A stretch of DNA of 64,000 nt, taken from Hermodice carunculata (taxonomy: Eukaryota > Annelida > Polychaeta > Eunicida > Amphinomidae). Positions 45,134 through 56,881 of this stretch are shown one piece after another (the first letter of the stretch is position 1; each line of letters begins with the position of its first letter). The stretch spans positions 90,974,462 to 91,038,461 of the forward strand of contig OZ026622.1 of NCBI GenBank assembly GCA_964020975.1, given 5' to 3'. Both the position numbers and the translations under genes were made by a program. The notes beneath the pieces are model-generated. The model was not told the origin of the DNA and searched no databases. It saw nothing but the letters and a program-made list of their open reading frames with translations.

Positions 45134-46907
45134 TCTTTCCTATTTTTGGATAGTCTAATAATTAAACTACATGCTCCCAAAAACTCAGATGTGTGAACAT
45201 AAAATTTATACGAGATAACTGATCTCAAAACTTTTGTTTACAATGAAAATTTTAAGCAGTGCCGGGCACATGGCTTTGTTTGCATGGGCATGATAATGAA
45301 CCATATCATTGTTTGCACAGTCATTAGTCCATGACCGCTGGAAACCAATTGAGCTATTGACAATGGTCACTCACAGGAAACCTTTAGCCGTGGAGAGCAG
45401 AATGGGCCGGTTCAGACTAATCACTACCATTGTTCTGATAACTTTGAAATTCTCTATTGATGTAAAAACAATTTAGCACAATCCACTTACTGGACCCAAA
45501 ATATGGAAAGCCGCATGTGAACCCACACCCAAACAAGCCAACTGTGGTGTTCCCAAGTTTAAAAAAGTGACAACATCACAGAGGTTCTACAAGTTTATTT
45601 CACGCAATAATTAAAACACAGGACAGAAGAAATGAGTATGTGTCATATTACAGCCATAAATGCGTAAGCATTGGCAACTTTTTCTTTCAATGCGATTTTC
45701 TCGGAACTGTTTTTTGCTCAACCTCTGCAATTTGTATTTCGCCTCACAAACGTACAAATTGCCCTATCACATTAAAATCAACGGACATTAAAAGAAAAAT
45801 ATCATATCCAGGAATGGTTTCCAGGATTTTTTTTCCTGACAACCCCTTCCGTGACTTTTGGAGCAATTTATGGGAGGAAAATGAACAACCTGTCAGGACT
45901 AAATTAAACATTTCATAACTTTTTATTTATGCTATTTCAGGACTAACCATTGAATTCGATCCTGGACATGGATATATGTTTTAAATTTCTTATGATTTCC
46001 ACTGGAAAAAATTATTCTGTGTGACTTCTGCGCGAAAAAAGTCAAAATCCTACCAAGTCAGAAAGCAAGCTGTAAAATCTCAAAAAATTCCAATTACGCA
46101 AAAAAAAAAAAAAAACTGTACGGATACAAATCTATGGATATGTGGTAATCAAAAAATATATAGGTTTAATGTACTTGTGAAAAAATTAATTGGGTAATTG
46201 CGATCCAAAGTTGCCAGTCTCACTGCGCACTAGCTTCACAGACTCCACCTTAAAGCATCTTAATTGTCTGACGTATTCTCCAACATGAGCGCATGGTTTG
46301 TATGTTGCCTTACACAATATTTCATTTTGCGTTGTGCATGAACTTAAGTTACGTACATCTTACGTATTATCAAGTTTGCGCAGAATTGTGCCCCAGGGCC
46401 ACTAAACAAAGGTCATTCGCAATAGATACTCACACCCAAAATGCCTTGAAGGTAGTTGTCACGTACAAAAGTGTCTGCAATAGGACATATTCGCATAACA
46501 AATGTTAAGTGTGGACCTGCTCTGCTCGCCTAGGTTGCTAGGCAACATAACTATACCTCCACCAAGATGAGGGCTCAAAAGCAGGAACTACTACCCATAC
46601 ACATATACCTCGATAAAGTGTCTACGTACCACCTAACCACCTGCATATAATACCTTTTCTGTCAAGCATGTGAACATTTCTGAACATTTCAAGCATCCTG
46701 CATGGTTTTCGAAATATGTGAACAACTTTTCTTAAGCTTTTTGCCTTCTGAAGCTGCTACTTTTACTAGAGAAACACATTTGGCCTTGGCTAACACATGG
46801 ATACGCCCTTCGTTCTGTCGGCTTCTTTGCTATAGGGTGGGAGGCAGCACAGGGTTTAAATTAATTTGAATTTCTCCAGAGCAAATCCATTTAAACATGG
46901 TACGCAT
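45134..46907. other. No gene seen
   Basis: Short frames only (45,640-45,918 plus; 46,293-46,508 plus), without motif or splice support. Poly-A run at about 46,100. Confidence 0.35.
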
Positions 46908-46923
46908 ATAATAATAATAATAA

Positions 46924-46954
<31 letters not shown>

Positions 46955-46990
46955 AAGAAGAAGAAGAAGAAGAAATAACAACAACAAAAC

Positions 46991-47083
<93 letters not shown>
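46908..47083. repeat. (AAT)n(AAG)n(AAT)n compound microsatellite
   Basis: AAT units, then AAG units (about 46,925-46,973), then about 30 AAT units to 47,083. All six-frame homopolymer-like frames here come from it. Confidence 0.95.
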
Positions 47084-48285
47084 TCAACAAAACTCCTGTG
47101 AAACGAAGGGACTGGAATATGCATCGAATACATTATACAACATAATTATCAAATAACTATTCACGCAGAAGAGAGCATATGCACCCAAAGAAACACAGGC
47201 GATGGCATTGTACAACATGATGAACATAACCATAAATTCAGTAATGTGCACTTGGAATATGCAAACTTGCTTTAGCATGTCCGCTGTTCAGGACTCCGTC
47301 AAAACCAAAGAGGCACTGACCATCAAAGACACAAGGCCGTGACATTAGATTTTTAGATTGGTGTTTATCGATTAATAAATTACACGCACAACAGATCCAA
47401 ATTATAGCAGCAGAAAATGCATGCACACGAACAAGATCGTAATCATATTAAGCGTAAACTATACAACCGGGACACTAAGCTAACAATACTGTCTCCGCTG
47501 CTGAGGACCTGGTCAAGGCCTAAAATGCACACTAACCAAGAGACACACCATGTCATGTCTGACTGCACAGGACTGAGAACTGGTCAGAATGCTTGTAGCA
47601 TCAAAATGTACTCCTGCAGCACAGGCAGTCTGAGTTTGCTACCTTCATAATGGAACAATATGTCTTCCGGTAACACTTTTCTGCACTCTTGTAGCACTTT
47701 GGTGCTACAGGATGCTCACCCAAAGACGACATTCGCCGTATGGATTGCTATAGTCCTTGTGGTGAAGCAACTATCGCAGAGAATCGACCACGCCGGAGGC
47801 GCGGTCAGGTTCTCGGCGACGCCTGCGCCACACCACTCAGACCTCTTACCAAACATGGCTGCCAGGTGTGAAAATGTACCAAATTACACATTAAGGGGCG
47901 GGGGGGGGGGGGTGAGAACCACACGGAAGATATGACACTGCTCCTGTTTGTATAAACGTGACCACTAATCACACAGTGGACGACTTACCCCCTCCCCCCC
48001 CCCAAAAAAAACATCTTGTCAATATGAAAAAAAAAAAACAGTTAAAACATCTTCCTCCGATCATAGCTTCATAAATTTTTTCGCGCGGTTATGTACATAT
48101 ACATATATGTAGCCGCTAGGGTCAGGAGAATGTGGGATACAGATATAAGCTGGCGGTGATCACTGCTATGTAAACAAAGAGATAGTGGCGATATGGGTAT
48201 GCTCCACAGTTTTGCAATAAAAACAAAATGATAAAAACATTCATTTTTTAACATATTTTTCTTGGCAATATAACTTTAAAACCGA
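47084..48285. other. No gene seen; small hairpin at about 47,690-47,712
   Basis: 'tgtagcactttggtgctaca' can form a short hairpin. Poly-G and poly-C runs lie at about 47,900 and 47,991. No supported coding frame. Confidence 0.35.
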
Positions 48286-48663
48286 TTAAGCTTTTTTATG
48301 AATGTCCCTGTCCCCCCCCCCCCCCGAACAGGGGAGCAAAGCTGTGGTTTGGCCCACGTTTTGATGGTGCCGAGAGAAAATGACTTCTTCATTTTTGCAT
48401 GCAGATAAATTCCGCATGATCTCATTAAAAAGTGGCTGATCCGTTTTGGTTTTTAAGTAGTCAATGTAAAAGGGCTCTTTAAAAAAAATCGACGAATAGA
48501 ACTCGAGAAATAGCTGTGGCAATCTGAGTCCCCCACCCGCGAGTGCATTCCAAGAAATCGGAGTGAAAAGAACTTCACTGCCCTTTGATTGATTTTGTAT
48601 CGCGTGGAATTTATGTGGGTTGATTTTGCACGTGTTAGTCCTGGCCAGGTAGTGTGTTCTCAA
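48286..48663 (-). CDS. Unrecognised open frame, 125 residues
   Basis: Minus-strand frame with non-repetitive composition. It has a basic start (YLARTNTCKINPHKFHAIQN), a middle part reading FTPISWNALAGGGLRLPQLF, FKEPFYIDYLKTKTDQPLFN, and a Gly-rich end encoded by a C-run (about 48,310-48,325). The ISWNAL...GGLRLP wording faintly recalls the C-terminal region of some LINE pol proteins, but no RT core is near. A neighbouring upstream frame also looks protein-like. I do not assign a function. Confidence 0.3.
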   Translation of the reverse strand: MRTHYLARTNTCKINPHKFHAIQNQSKGSEVLFTPISWNALAGGGLRLPQLFLEFYSSIFFKEPFYIDYLKTKTDQPLFNEIMRNLSACKNEEVIFSRHHQNVGQTTALLPCSGGGGDRDIHKKA

Positions 48664-49153
48664 TGTGCTTGCTTATAATGCAAACTGTCATTTTTTCTCC
48701 CTGCAAAAGTTTGGAAAATATCTCATCAAACGCGGCATCTCTGCGTCAACTTCAATGCGAAACCAAGCTTGAAGCCAATTGTGGTTACAGCGCAACGTCA
48801 TCACGGATGCCATAATGATCAGCGGTAGCTGGAAAGAGACCCTGTTCAACTTGCTTACGCTCCTTGGGAGCGAGTGTCTGTTGCTGATTTTTCCTTACCT
48901 TAATTTAGGCATTAGAAATTGTATTGTTCCCACTCATCATTATTTTCTACGAATGAAGAGTTACAATAGTAATAGTGGTTTTTTTGTTGGTTTTTTTTTT
49001 TTCATGGAAGTCTGTGGTTCCATTGGAATCAGGTGTCTTTGTAAGCTTCGGTGATCATTTCCAATAATTTTAAGTGGGTTAATCATCTTACGACAGCTTT
49101 ACTCGGGTACAATTACTTTGCGTTCCTCGATAATAGCATATCAGGTTCCATGC

Positions 49154-49380
49154 TATGTTAAAGTGTGTGTTTCCATTGCATTCTAAGTAACACTGTACTA
49201 AATCAGATAGATTGTATGTGGTTAACCTTCACAGTGGCCGTTCAATAAAAAGTCCGCAGATATGTTAAAGTGTGTGTTTCCATTGTATTATAAATAACAC
49301 TCTACCAAATCAGATAGATTGTATGTGGTTAACCTTCACGGTGACCGTTCCATAGAAAAGCCCGCAGATATGTTTCTAAT
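49154..49380 (+). repeat. Tandem duplication, 107 bp unit
   Basis: 'tatgttaaagtgtgtgtttc' starts at 49,154 and again at 49,261. Both units end 'gtggttaaccttcac.gtg.ccgttc.ata', and a third partial copy starts at about 49,369. Confidence 0.9.
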
Positions 49381-49469
49381 GTGCGCGTTTTTAGGTCATG
49401 AGCTGACTTGCAAGGCCCTATAAAATATCTCGTTTATCCTAACTTTTTTTAATTATCAAGCGGGAGGAA

Positions 49470-51454
49470 GGATTTTTCAGCTCAGCTGACTTGTCAGCCA
49501 GCTAAGCTTATCTTATGGTCCTCCGTCCGTCGTCCGTCGTCTGTCGTCCAGTCGTCCGTCGTCAAAAATTCACATTTTCGACTTCTTCTTCAAAACCGTC
49601 AGCCAGACTCACTTCAAACTTGGAGGGGATATGCCTTGGTTGGGTCTCTGCCAAGTTGTTCAAATGGTCTTGAATCAGTGACTTTTTGATAAATTTATGA
49701 ATCTTCTTCTCTGAAACCGCTCCTCCAATTGCTTTGGCTTTGATATCACACAGGGACCCTCCCGAGGACTCCTAGTTCTGAATTTGTCCACCTGGTGGCG
49801 CTGCGATTTTTTTTCTAATTTTTGATGATTCTTTGTGTGCTGTTTGCTATTTTTGACTACTTCTCTAGAACCGTAACTTAGATTAAGTTTAAACTAAGTG
49901 GATATTTTTCTTGTAGAATGGCCAAACAAAGTTGTTCACTGGATGGCACTACTGTGAATTCCTGATTTTAACGATTTTTTCAATTCGGGTACTTATCGGT
50001 CAATGCACCTTTCCTATTAGTTACAATGTAACTCAATGGGCATTCTAATGCTAATTCACATTTTCGACTTCTCTCAAACCGCCTCTCAGATTGACTTGAA
50101 ACTTTGTGGCAATGTACCTTGGGTGGGTTTCTAGCAATGTTGTTCAAATGGTCACGTTCCAGTAATTTTTGGATTTTAGGTGAATTTTTTTCTTTTTGTT
50201 CTTTTTTGGACAAATCTTACAAAATTGCAAGGGTATATGCACATGTCAGCTGAGCACAGAACTGTCACAGTCCTTTTGTTTGTTTTATTTTGCCTGCTCA
50301 TTGTGTATAAGTTTGCTGGATTTTATTCTTCACATGGTGTATCTTCTTATGTTTCGATCATGTATAGTTGATGCACCTATTCTCCATATATTATATGTTC
50401 CTATTGTTGAAAGGGTGGGCAGAAAGATTGTGATAATCACTTGCAAATATCCACAACCGAACACCCAATTGCTTTGATATCACATAAGAACACTCTTAGG
50501 GACTCCTAGTTCTTAATTTGTTCACCAGGTGGTGCTGCAATTTGTTTCATTTTTGTATGCATTTTTAATGCAGCTATTGTATTGTTTACTAATGCAAGTG
50601 AATGGGTATTTTAATGGTAATTCACCTTTTGTACTTGTCTGAAGAAACCGTCTGTGCGATTTACTTTAACTTTTTCGCAATGAACATTGGATGGATCTCT
50701 ACCAAGTTTGTTCAAATGGTCACGCTCCAGTTATTTTAGGATCTTTTATGTTATGCTGTTTTTTTTTTCAAAAATCTTTTTAAAAAAGGTTTTAATAGGA
50801 AAGTTTAACATGGGAATTTCCTGTAATTGATACAACTTAAATAATTTTGGCCAGATTTGTGACAAACTAGGTGGGATGTACCTTTTATAAGTGGCTAGCT
50901 ATTGGTGCGAGTGGTCACGCTCCAGTGATCTTTAGATTTTTTTATGATTTTTTTTTTTTTTTTTTTTTTTGGGGTTCTTTTTGGGGGCAAATCTTAAAAA
51001 ATCTTCTTCTCCGAAACCGCTGACCCAATTCCTTTTACATCGTACAGGGACACTCCCGGGGACTTCTTGTTCTGAAATTGTTCACCATATGGCGCTGCGA
51101 TGTTTTTTCTAAATTTTATGATTTTTTGTATGTTTTCTGCTATTTTCAACTCCTTGTCAAGAACCGAAACTCAGATTAAGCTAAAACTTGGTGGATATGT
51201 TTCTTTTAGAAGGGTCAAACAATGTTGTTCACTAGGTTCCACTGCTGTGAATTCCTGGTTTGTAACAATTTTTTTCAATACGGGTACTTATCAGTCAATG
51301 CACCTTTCCTATCGATTACTATGTAAGTCAATAGGCATTCTATTGCTAATACACATTTTCGACTTCCACTTCAAAACCGTCATCCAGATTGACTTCAAAC
51401 TTGGTGGCAATGTCCCTTGAGTGGGTTTCTAGCAAGTTGGTCATGTTCCAGTGA

Positions 51455-51488
<34 letters not shown>

Positions 51489-52556
51489 GATTTTTTTTTT
51501 GATTTTTTTACTTTTTTATTTATTTATCTTTATTTATCTATTTTTTTTTTCACTTTACAGAAAATCCTCTCCACAACCGAACACCCAATTCCTTTGATAT
51601 TACATGAGAACACTCCTAGGGACTCCTAGTTCTTAATTTATTCACCAGGTGGTGCTTCAATTGTTTTTCATTTTTGTAATGAATTTTTGTCTGTTTTCGT
51701 TATTTGTCACTCTTTCTCCAGAACCATCTCTCAGATTAAGTTGAAACTTTGTGGATATGTTCCTTGTGAAAGGGTCAAGCAAAGATGTACACTAGGTAGC
51801 ACTGCTGTAGATTCCTGATTTTTAACAATTTTTTTTTTTCAATTCAGGTACTAATTGGTTAATGCACCTTTTTATTGCTTGCTGTGCAAGCCAATGGGCA
51901 TTCTAATGCATTCTTATGGTAAAACGCATTTTGGACTTCTCTGAAAAAACCGTCTGTCAGATTCACTTCAAACTGGGTAGCAATGTATCTTAGGTAGGTT
52001 TCTACCAAGTTTGTTCAAATGATCACGCTCCAGTGATTTTTTTATTTTTCATGATTTTTTTAAAAACCTTTTAAAAAGTTTTAATAGGAAAGTTTAACAA
52101 TGGAATTTCTTGTAATAGTTAAAAGTTTGGCCAGATTTGTGCCAAACTTGGTAGGGATGTACCTTTTATACGTGGCTACCTATTTAACCTCATTCCCAAG
52201 GTCACAGGACAGCTGACACGAAATTTACTGTTTACTTGATAACTTGAGATCTGTTTTGAGCCAGGACCTTGATGTTGCACATGTTAATGTTTCCTCATGA
52301 GGGTCATGCTAAGGTAGTACATCTTGACCTTACCTCGTTTCTGGGATCACAGTATAACATACATGAATTTTACTCCTCACTATAACTTGAGAATTACTTG
52401 AACTGGGACTTTGATGTTGCACATGTTAGTGTTCTTTTGTTAAGGTCAGACTTACTCAGTACATTGGTGACCTTGATCCTATCCCGAGTTCACAGAGCTG
52501 CAAGTGTGATGAATATCTAGGTCAGCTGAGCATGGGCTGTTCACACAGCTCTCTTA
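49470..52556 (-). repeat. Family A repeat, longest copy (about 3.1 kb), minus strand
   Basis: On the minus strand it starts 'aagagagctgtgtgaacagc' (52,556) and follows the copy at 14,545 base for base for about 500 bp. It then runs through at least six monomers, whose anchor 'gttcaaatggtcacg.tccagtga' lies near 49,656, 50,147, 50,709, 50,898, 51,437 and 52,015. It ends in GACGGAC/CGTCCGT words (49,515-49,563) and 'gctcagctgacttgtcagcc' (about 49,483). An 11-bp word GCTCAGCTGAC near 49,483 is inverted near 52,528, close to both ends. T-rich runs after each anchor (for example 50,949-50,970, 51,470-51,550) are part of the monomers. No coding frame. Confidence 0.75.
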
Positions 52557-52739
52557 TTTTATTTTTTATTCATGATGTATTCATACATTTAAACAAGAGC
52601 CTTGCTCTCGTCCACTCTGAGCCCTATCAGGGTCTTCATGTTTCGTGAACCACACTAAATTTGAATCACCAAGAAAACGTATACCTAATAACATTCAGTG
52701 CAGAAATTCTTATATGCCCCGTGTGTTTCAGACACCCAC

Positions 52740-53620
52740 AGCAATAACTTTGTTTCACCGCCTTGACGGCACACTCCCAAATACATGCAGGCAAACGCAT
52801 TCCAGCTTTTCTTTTCTGTTTGGCAACTATCAAATCGAAAGGAACTTCCTACGTTTAGTCTTTACCTTCCTCAACGCTGTAACTGTTTCACATAAGCTGT
52901 ATGACACGAACCCAAGCTAACGGTGTTTCCGAACATTTTTTACGAAATCCCTTAAACTGTCAGACATGTTGCAAAGTTAACAATATCGCCTTACATTGAC
53001 AGTTGCTTCCCTCAATGCAGCAGTTGTTTCACTTCCCCGGTGCGATACGAACCAAAACTAACATTGTTTCTTAACACTGACGTTTGCTGTGTTTTTACTT
53101 AATCATTCAAACAGACAAACATGTATCAAATTTAACATTATATCCTAAAAGGGACTCTTTGTCAATGCAGTAGTTGTCTCCCTTCAACTGTGCGATACCA
53201 AAAATAAAAAAATTGTTTCTTAACCAGCTAACATTTACATTCTTTCTTAGTACGTGCTATCACTTAATCACTTTAACAGTCAATCATGTACTAAATATAA
53301 CAATATTTCCTAACATTTACTTCTCTCAATCCCTTAACATACTCTCTTCCATTTCAACTGTGTCGCACGTACCAAAAGCTGATGATATTTCCAATTAATT
53401 ATTTTACTTAGAATCTCCCACTTGCACTACCAGCCACTTACCGAAACTAACAAATATTCCTAACATTTTTTTTTATTAATTCCAAAATTATTCTCTTCCT
53501 TTTCAACTGTGTGGCACGTACCAAAAGCTGATAATATTTCCAATCAATTATTTTATTTAGAATCTTCCACTTAAACTACCAAACTATGACCAAAATTATC
53601 AAAAATTTCTTATTTCCTAC
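52740..53620 (+). repeat. Degenerate tandem array, about 150 bp period
   Basis: The clearest pair is 'caactgtgt.gcacgtaccaaaagctgat.atatttccaat' at about 53,356 and 53,503. Weaker earlier copies ('caactgtgcgatacc', 'ggtgcgatacgaaccaaaactaac', 'ctgtatgacacgaacccaagctaac') occur near 53,186, 53,037 and 52,895. No coding frame. Confidence 0.6.
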
Positions 53621-54269
53621 ACAAATGTTAGAACTCAATATTAAATTTCAGTGAGTGATTGTCAAATTAAGGATTAAGTCTGATATATCATTAAATATTA
53701 GAAATTAATGTCAAATGTAAGTACGTGTTTGTCAAATTGAATTGACAAAAGGATTAATTCTGATATTACCTAACTAATTTTAAACATTACTTAAAATTTC
53801 AAACGTATGGCTGAAACGCATTTTGAAATACTGCCAGTTGAAATATGGCTCACATATGTCAACATAGGGATTTTATTTTAGAAATGACCCCCCCCCCCCA
53901 AGCTCATAAAATGTAAACAGTCAGTGTTAGGCAGAGTGTCGAGCTAGGTAGAGTGTAGGGGCGGGGGGGGGGGTCGTACAGATCTGATGGGTATTGGTAT
54001 AGACAGACGTCTGTGGGTCATCCAGATAACCCAAGAATAAACAAGCATCACGAAAGGTGAAGGTCATATCATGAGATTGAGCTCAAGGTCCAATCAGAGA
54101 CTGAGAAAAATGTAAAATACACACGTTAGTCTGATTTTTGGCGGGTGTGTGTTTGTTGCCAAAAAAATTATCGCTTGTCTGGAGCTTGCCAGTCTGCTAC
54201 TCTGACACCTACGGTAACGGCGTAGCCATAAATTACTAATTAACTTGAACCGGATCTAATTGAACATCA

Positions 54270-54510
54270 AACTTGTTCCTCAAAGTTTGAAGCTTGTGCG
54301 ATTTTCAGGAAAATTAAATTTAAAATGAAATATGGAGGTGGCGAAAAAAAGGGCTGTGCAGTGATGATAAACAAGTTTTTTTTAATGGGGACTACTAATT
54401 GCACGTCGACATAGTTCCTCAAAGTTTGAAACTTGTATGATTTTAAAGCACATAAAACATAAAATAAAATGTCGGGGCGGCCAGTGATGATAAACAAGTT
54501 TTTTTTTTTA
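54270..54510 (+). repeat. Tandem duplication, about 125-139 bp
   Basis: 'gttcctcaaagtttgaa.cttgt' at 54,275 and 54,414. 'cagtgatgataaacaagttttt' at 54,359 and 54,482. Confidence 0.8.
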
Positions 54511-54593
54511 TGGGGCCTTAGTCACCTAGGATCTTCTTCTGGCCCTCCGTACGTCATCGTCCATCCACAATTTCATTTTTGCATACCCACGTA

Positions 54594-54652
54594 CGCACAC
54601 ACATATATACATGCATGCATATGCGTATGTACGTACATGCAAACATGCATAA
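54594..54652. repeat. Imperfect CATA/CATG/GTAC simple repeat
   Basis: Alternating CA/TA and 'gcatgcatatgcgtatgtacgt' words, partly palindromic. Confidence 0.7.
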
Positions 54653-55295
54653 TATTTTGCTTTTAAACTGTATGATTTTGGTGCCTTAGAATCCGATGAC
54701 CCGGTTATGCTGTCAACATCGGCCATTGTTAGTGTTCATATATACGTGGGAACGTAGTGCCTCTATAAAGTGCTTCACTTGCAGAAAAGAACGAAGTTTT
54801 ATTGTAGTTTTGTTTTCACGTGCATTGCCTTGGATGTGTGCAGGACTTTCCTGTAATACATTTTGAGGTGAATGGTTTCGACAGGTGCAGGGTGTAAGGA
54901 CTTTGGACGACAAAAACCATCAGATACATTTAGACAAGGGTCTGAATCGGTATTTTTCATAATTTCAATATCTCTTTATTTGCTTTACCTAGTAAACTGA
55001 ACACGTCTTTGAATACAAGCTGACAGTAGAAGTGTCCGAATTTTGGTCATGAAGTCCTTGTTACTTGTTACATCAATATATCATTTGCGTTAATCCTGAC
55101 CGGTGGCTTTTTTCTCCAATGTGATCCATGCTAGTATAATTTTTGTGGCATCCATGGTGTTCTGGCTGGCAGCAGGGACATATTGTATCGTTGATAGATT
55201 TTAAGAATATGCTGTTGCATGCAATTGTAGCATATAGCAATGATCCAAAAACCCAGGTGTCTGGCTTTCGTAGCGTATGTTATCACTTTGAACTG

Positions 55296-55315
55296 TACAT
55301 ACATACATACATACA

Positions 55316-55349
<34 letters not shown>

Positions 55350-55350
55350 C
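55296..55350. repeat. (CATA)n microsatellite
   Basis: About 12 units of ACAT. The Tyr/Ile/His/Thr and Met/Cys/Val frames here are artefacts. Confidence 0.95.
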
Positions 55351-56881
55351 ATGTAGACAGACAGAAGTGGGACAGACACACCAGAATGATCATGATCATG
55401 CATGTTGCTCATGTGAAGCTTAGAACAGGTCAAAGTTCCCATAAATGTCATCCTTCTTGTGAACATCAAGCTTTACATGTTCTTAAATTATGGATAAGGA
55501 TGCCAAAATAAACATGTTGCTTCTTGCTTCAATGCTTGATTCTGTCGCGGTGAAGACACTACAGTGTCACCCATAATCTGCAGATGGCAGCACAAGAGGG
55601 CTCTACGCTATCATCATTTCATCTTACACGATTTGTAATATATGAAGCCGAGCGGACGGACTGACAAACAAACGGTGCACTACCCTAATTATTTCAATGT
55701 CCTCTGGTGACACCTACGGTGGTGAGGAGGGTGGGGGCAATAATGTTTAACCGAAAGCTTTTCTTTAGGATTTATATATTCTTTACCTAAAACATATTTC
55801 GGCAGGACAAATACCAGTTTCTGTTGACCAGCTGTGGTAGAAAGGTTTTTCTGTATGAGATGTTTGTCTATTGTGGAAGGTTATTTGTGCCATGCAAATT
55901 CGGTTACTATTCTGCTACTTGAGATGTCAAGATGAAGAATCGTATTGACCGTTTTAGTTGCGCAGCCTGCAAGCAGTTCACTTTAAAAGTACGATTTGTA
56001 AATGTGTCGGTTCATCTTTGATACAACTAACTGACATGTCACACATGGACCCCTAGTGCCACATAGTCCGGTAGCTCTGTAGTGCTAGAGGTAGGAAACT
56101 ACAAAAAATATTCAGTTACATAAAAACCCGGTAAGTTTGCACATATAAATGTGTCAGAGTTTGTATCAAAATTAACTTGTCTTGTCACTAAAGAGGTGAT
56201 AAACTACTGGTAATTGATAAATTTGTAAATATCAAAGTTAGAAACAGGTTTATAGAAAATACCAACGGGCACCTCCAACAATAGAGAGAACTTAACAATT
56301 TAGCAATAGGGGAATACATGTGTGGTAAGCAAGACAAGTGGCTTCTTTGAACTGCTTACCAATGGACATTTTTCTGTTCAACGACAATGCCATGTTTATG
56401 AATATGCATTTAATCTTTCACATAAAAAAGCACGCAATTTGTTTTAACAATAGGAAACGTAGTCATTATTGAGTAGATGTACCAGAATAAATTGCAACGT
56501 GATAGGTGAAAGCATTGACATAACGGCGTGAAGTGACAAGGACACAGATCCCACACACTGTCAATTTGACAAACAACCCACTGCTTTACCTGGACGTCTA
56601 CATTATTATCAGGTACCTATGCCCCCAAAGGCCCAATCTAATTATCTATCTGCCACTTAGTATATTGCAAAGGCCTGCCCTTCCAGTTGAAATCAATTTA
56701 GATTTATAAACTTTCTTGCCTCCAGGGTAAAGTTAATTGTCAGCAGAAGCTATACGCATTTCAGCAAACAGTCACAAAACATGCAAACATTTGCTTTTAA
56801 ATTAGACCATGCTGATTTTAGCGCCAAGAGAATAATAAATATGCCCGAGTTAATTTTTTAAAAAGTCGTGATGTATAGAAC
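55351..56881. other. No gene seen
   Basis: AT-rich, no supported frame or repeat. It directly precedes LINE f. Confidence 0.35.

Noticed and set aside
46830-47156. Poly-Tyr, poly-Leu, poly-Ile and poly-Arg frames
   Set aside because: Products of the AAT/AAG microsatellite in six frames.
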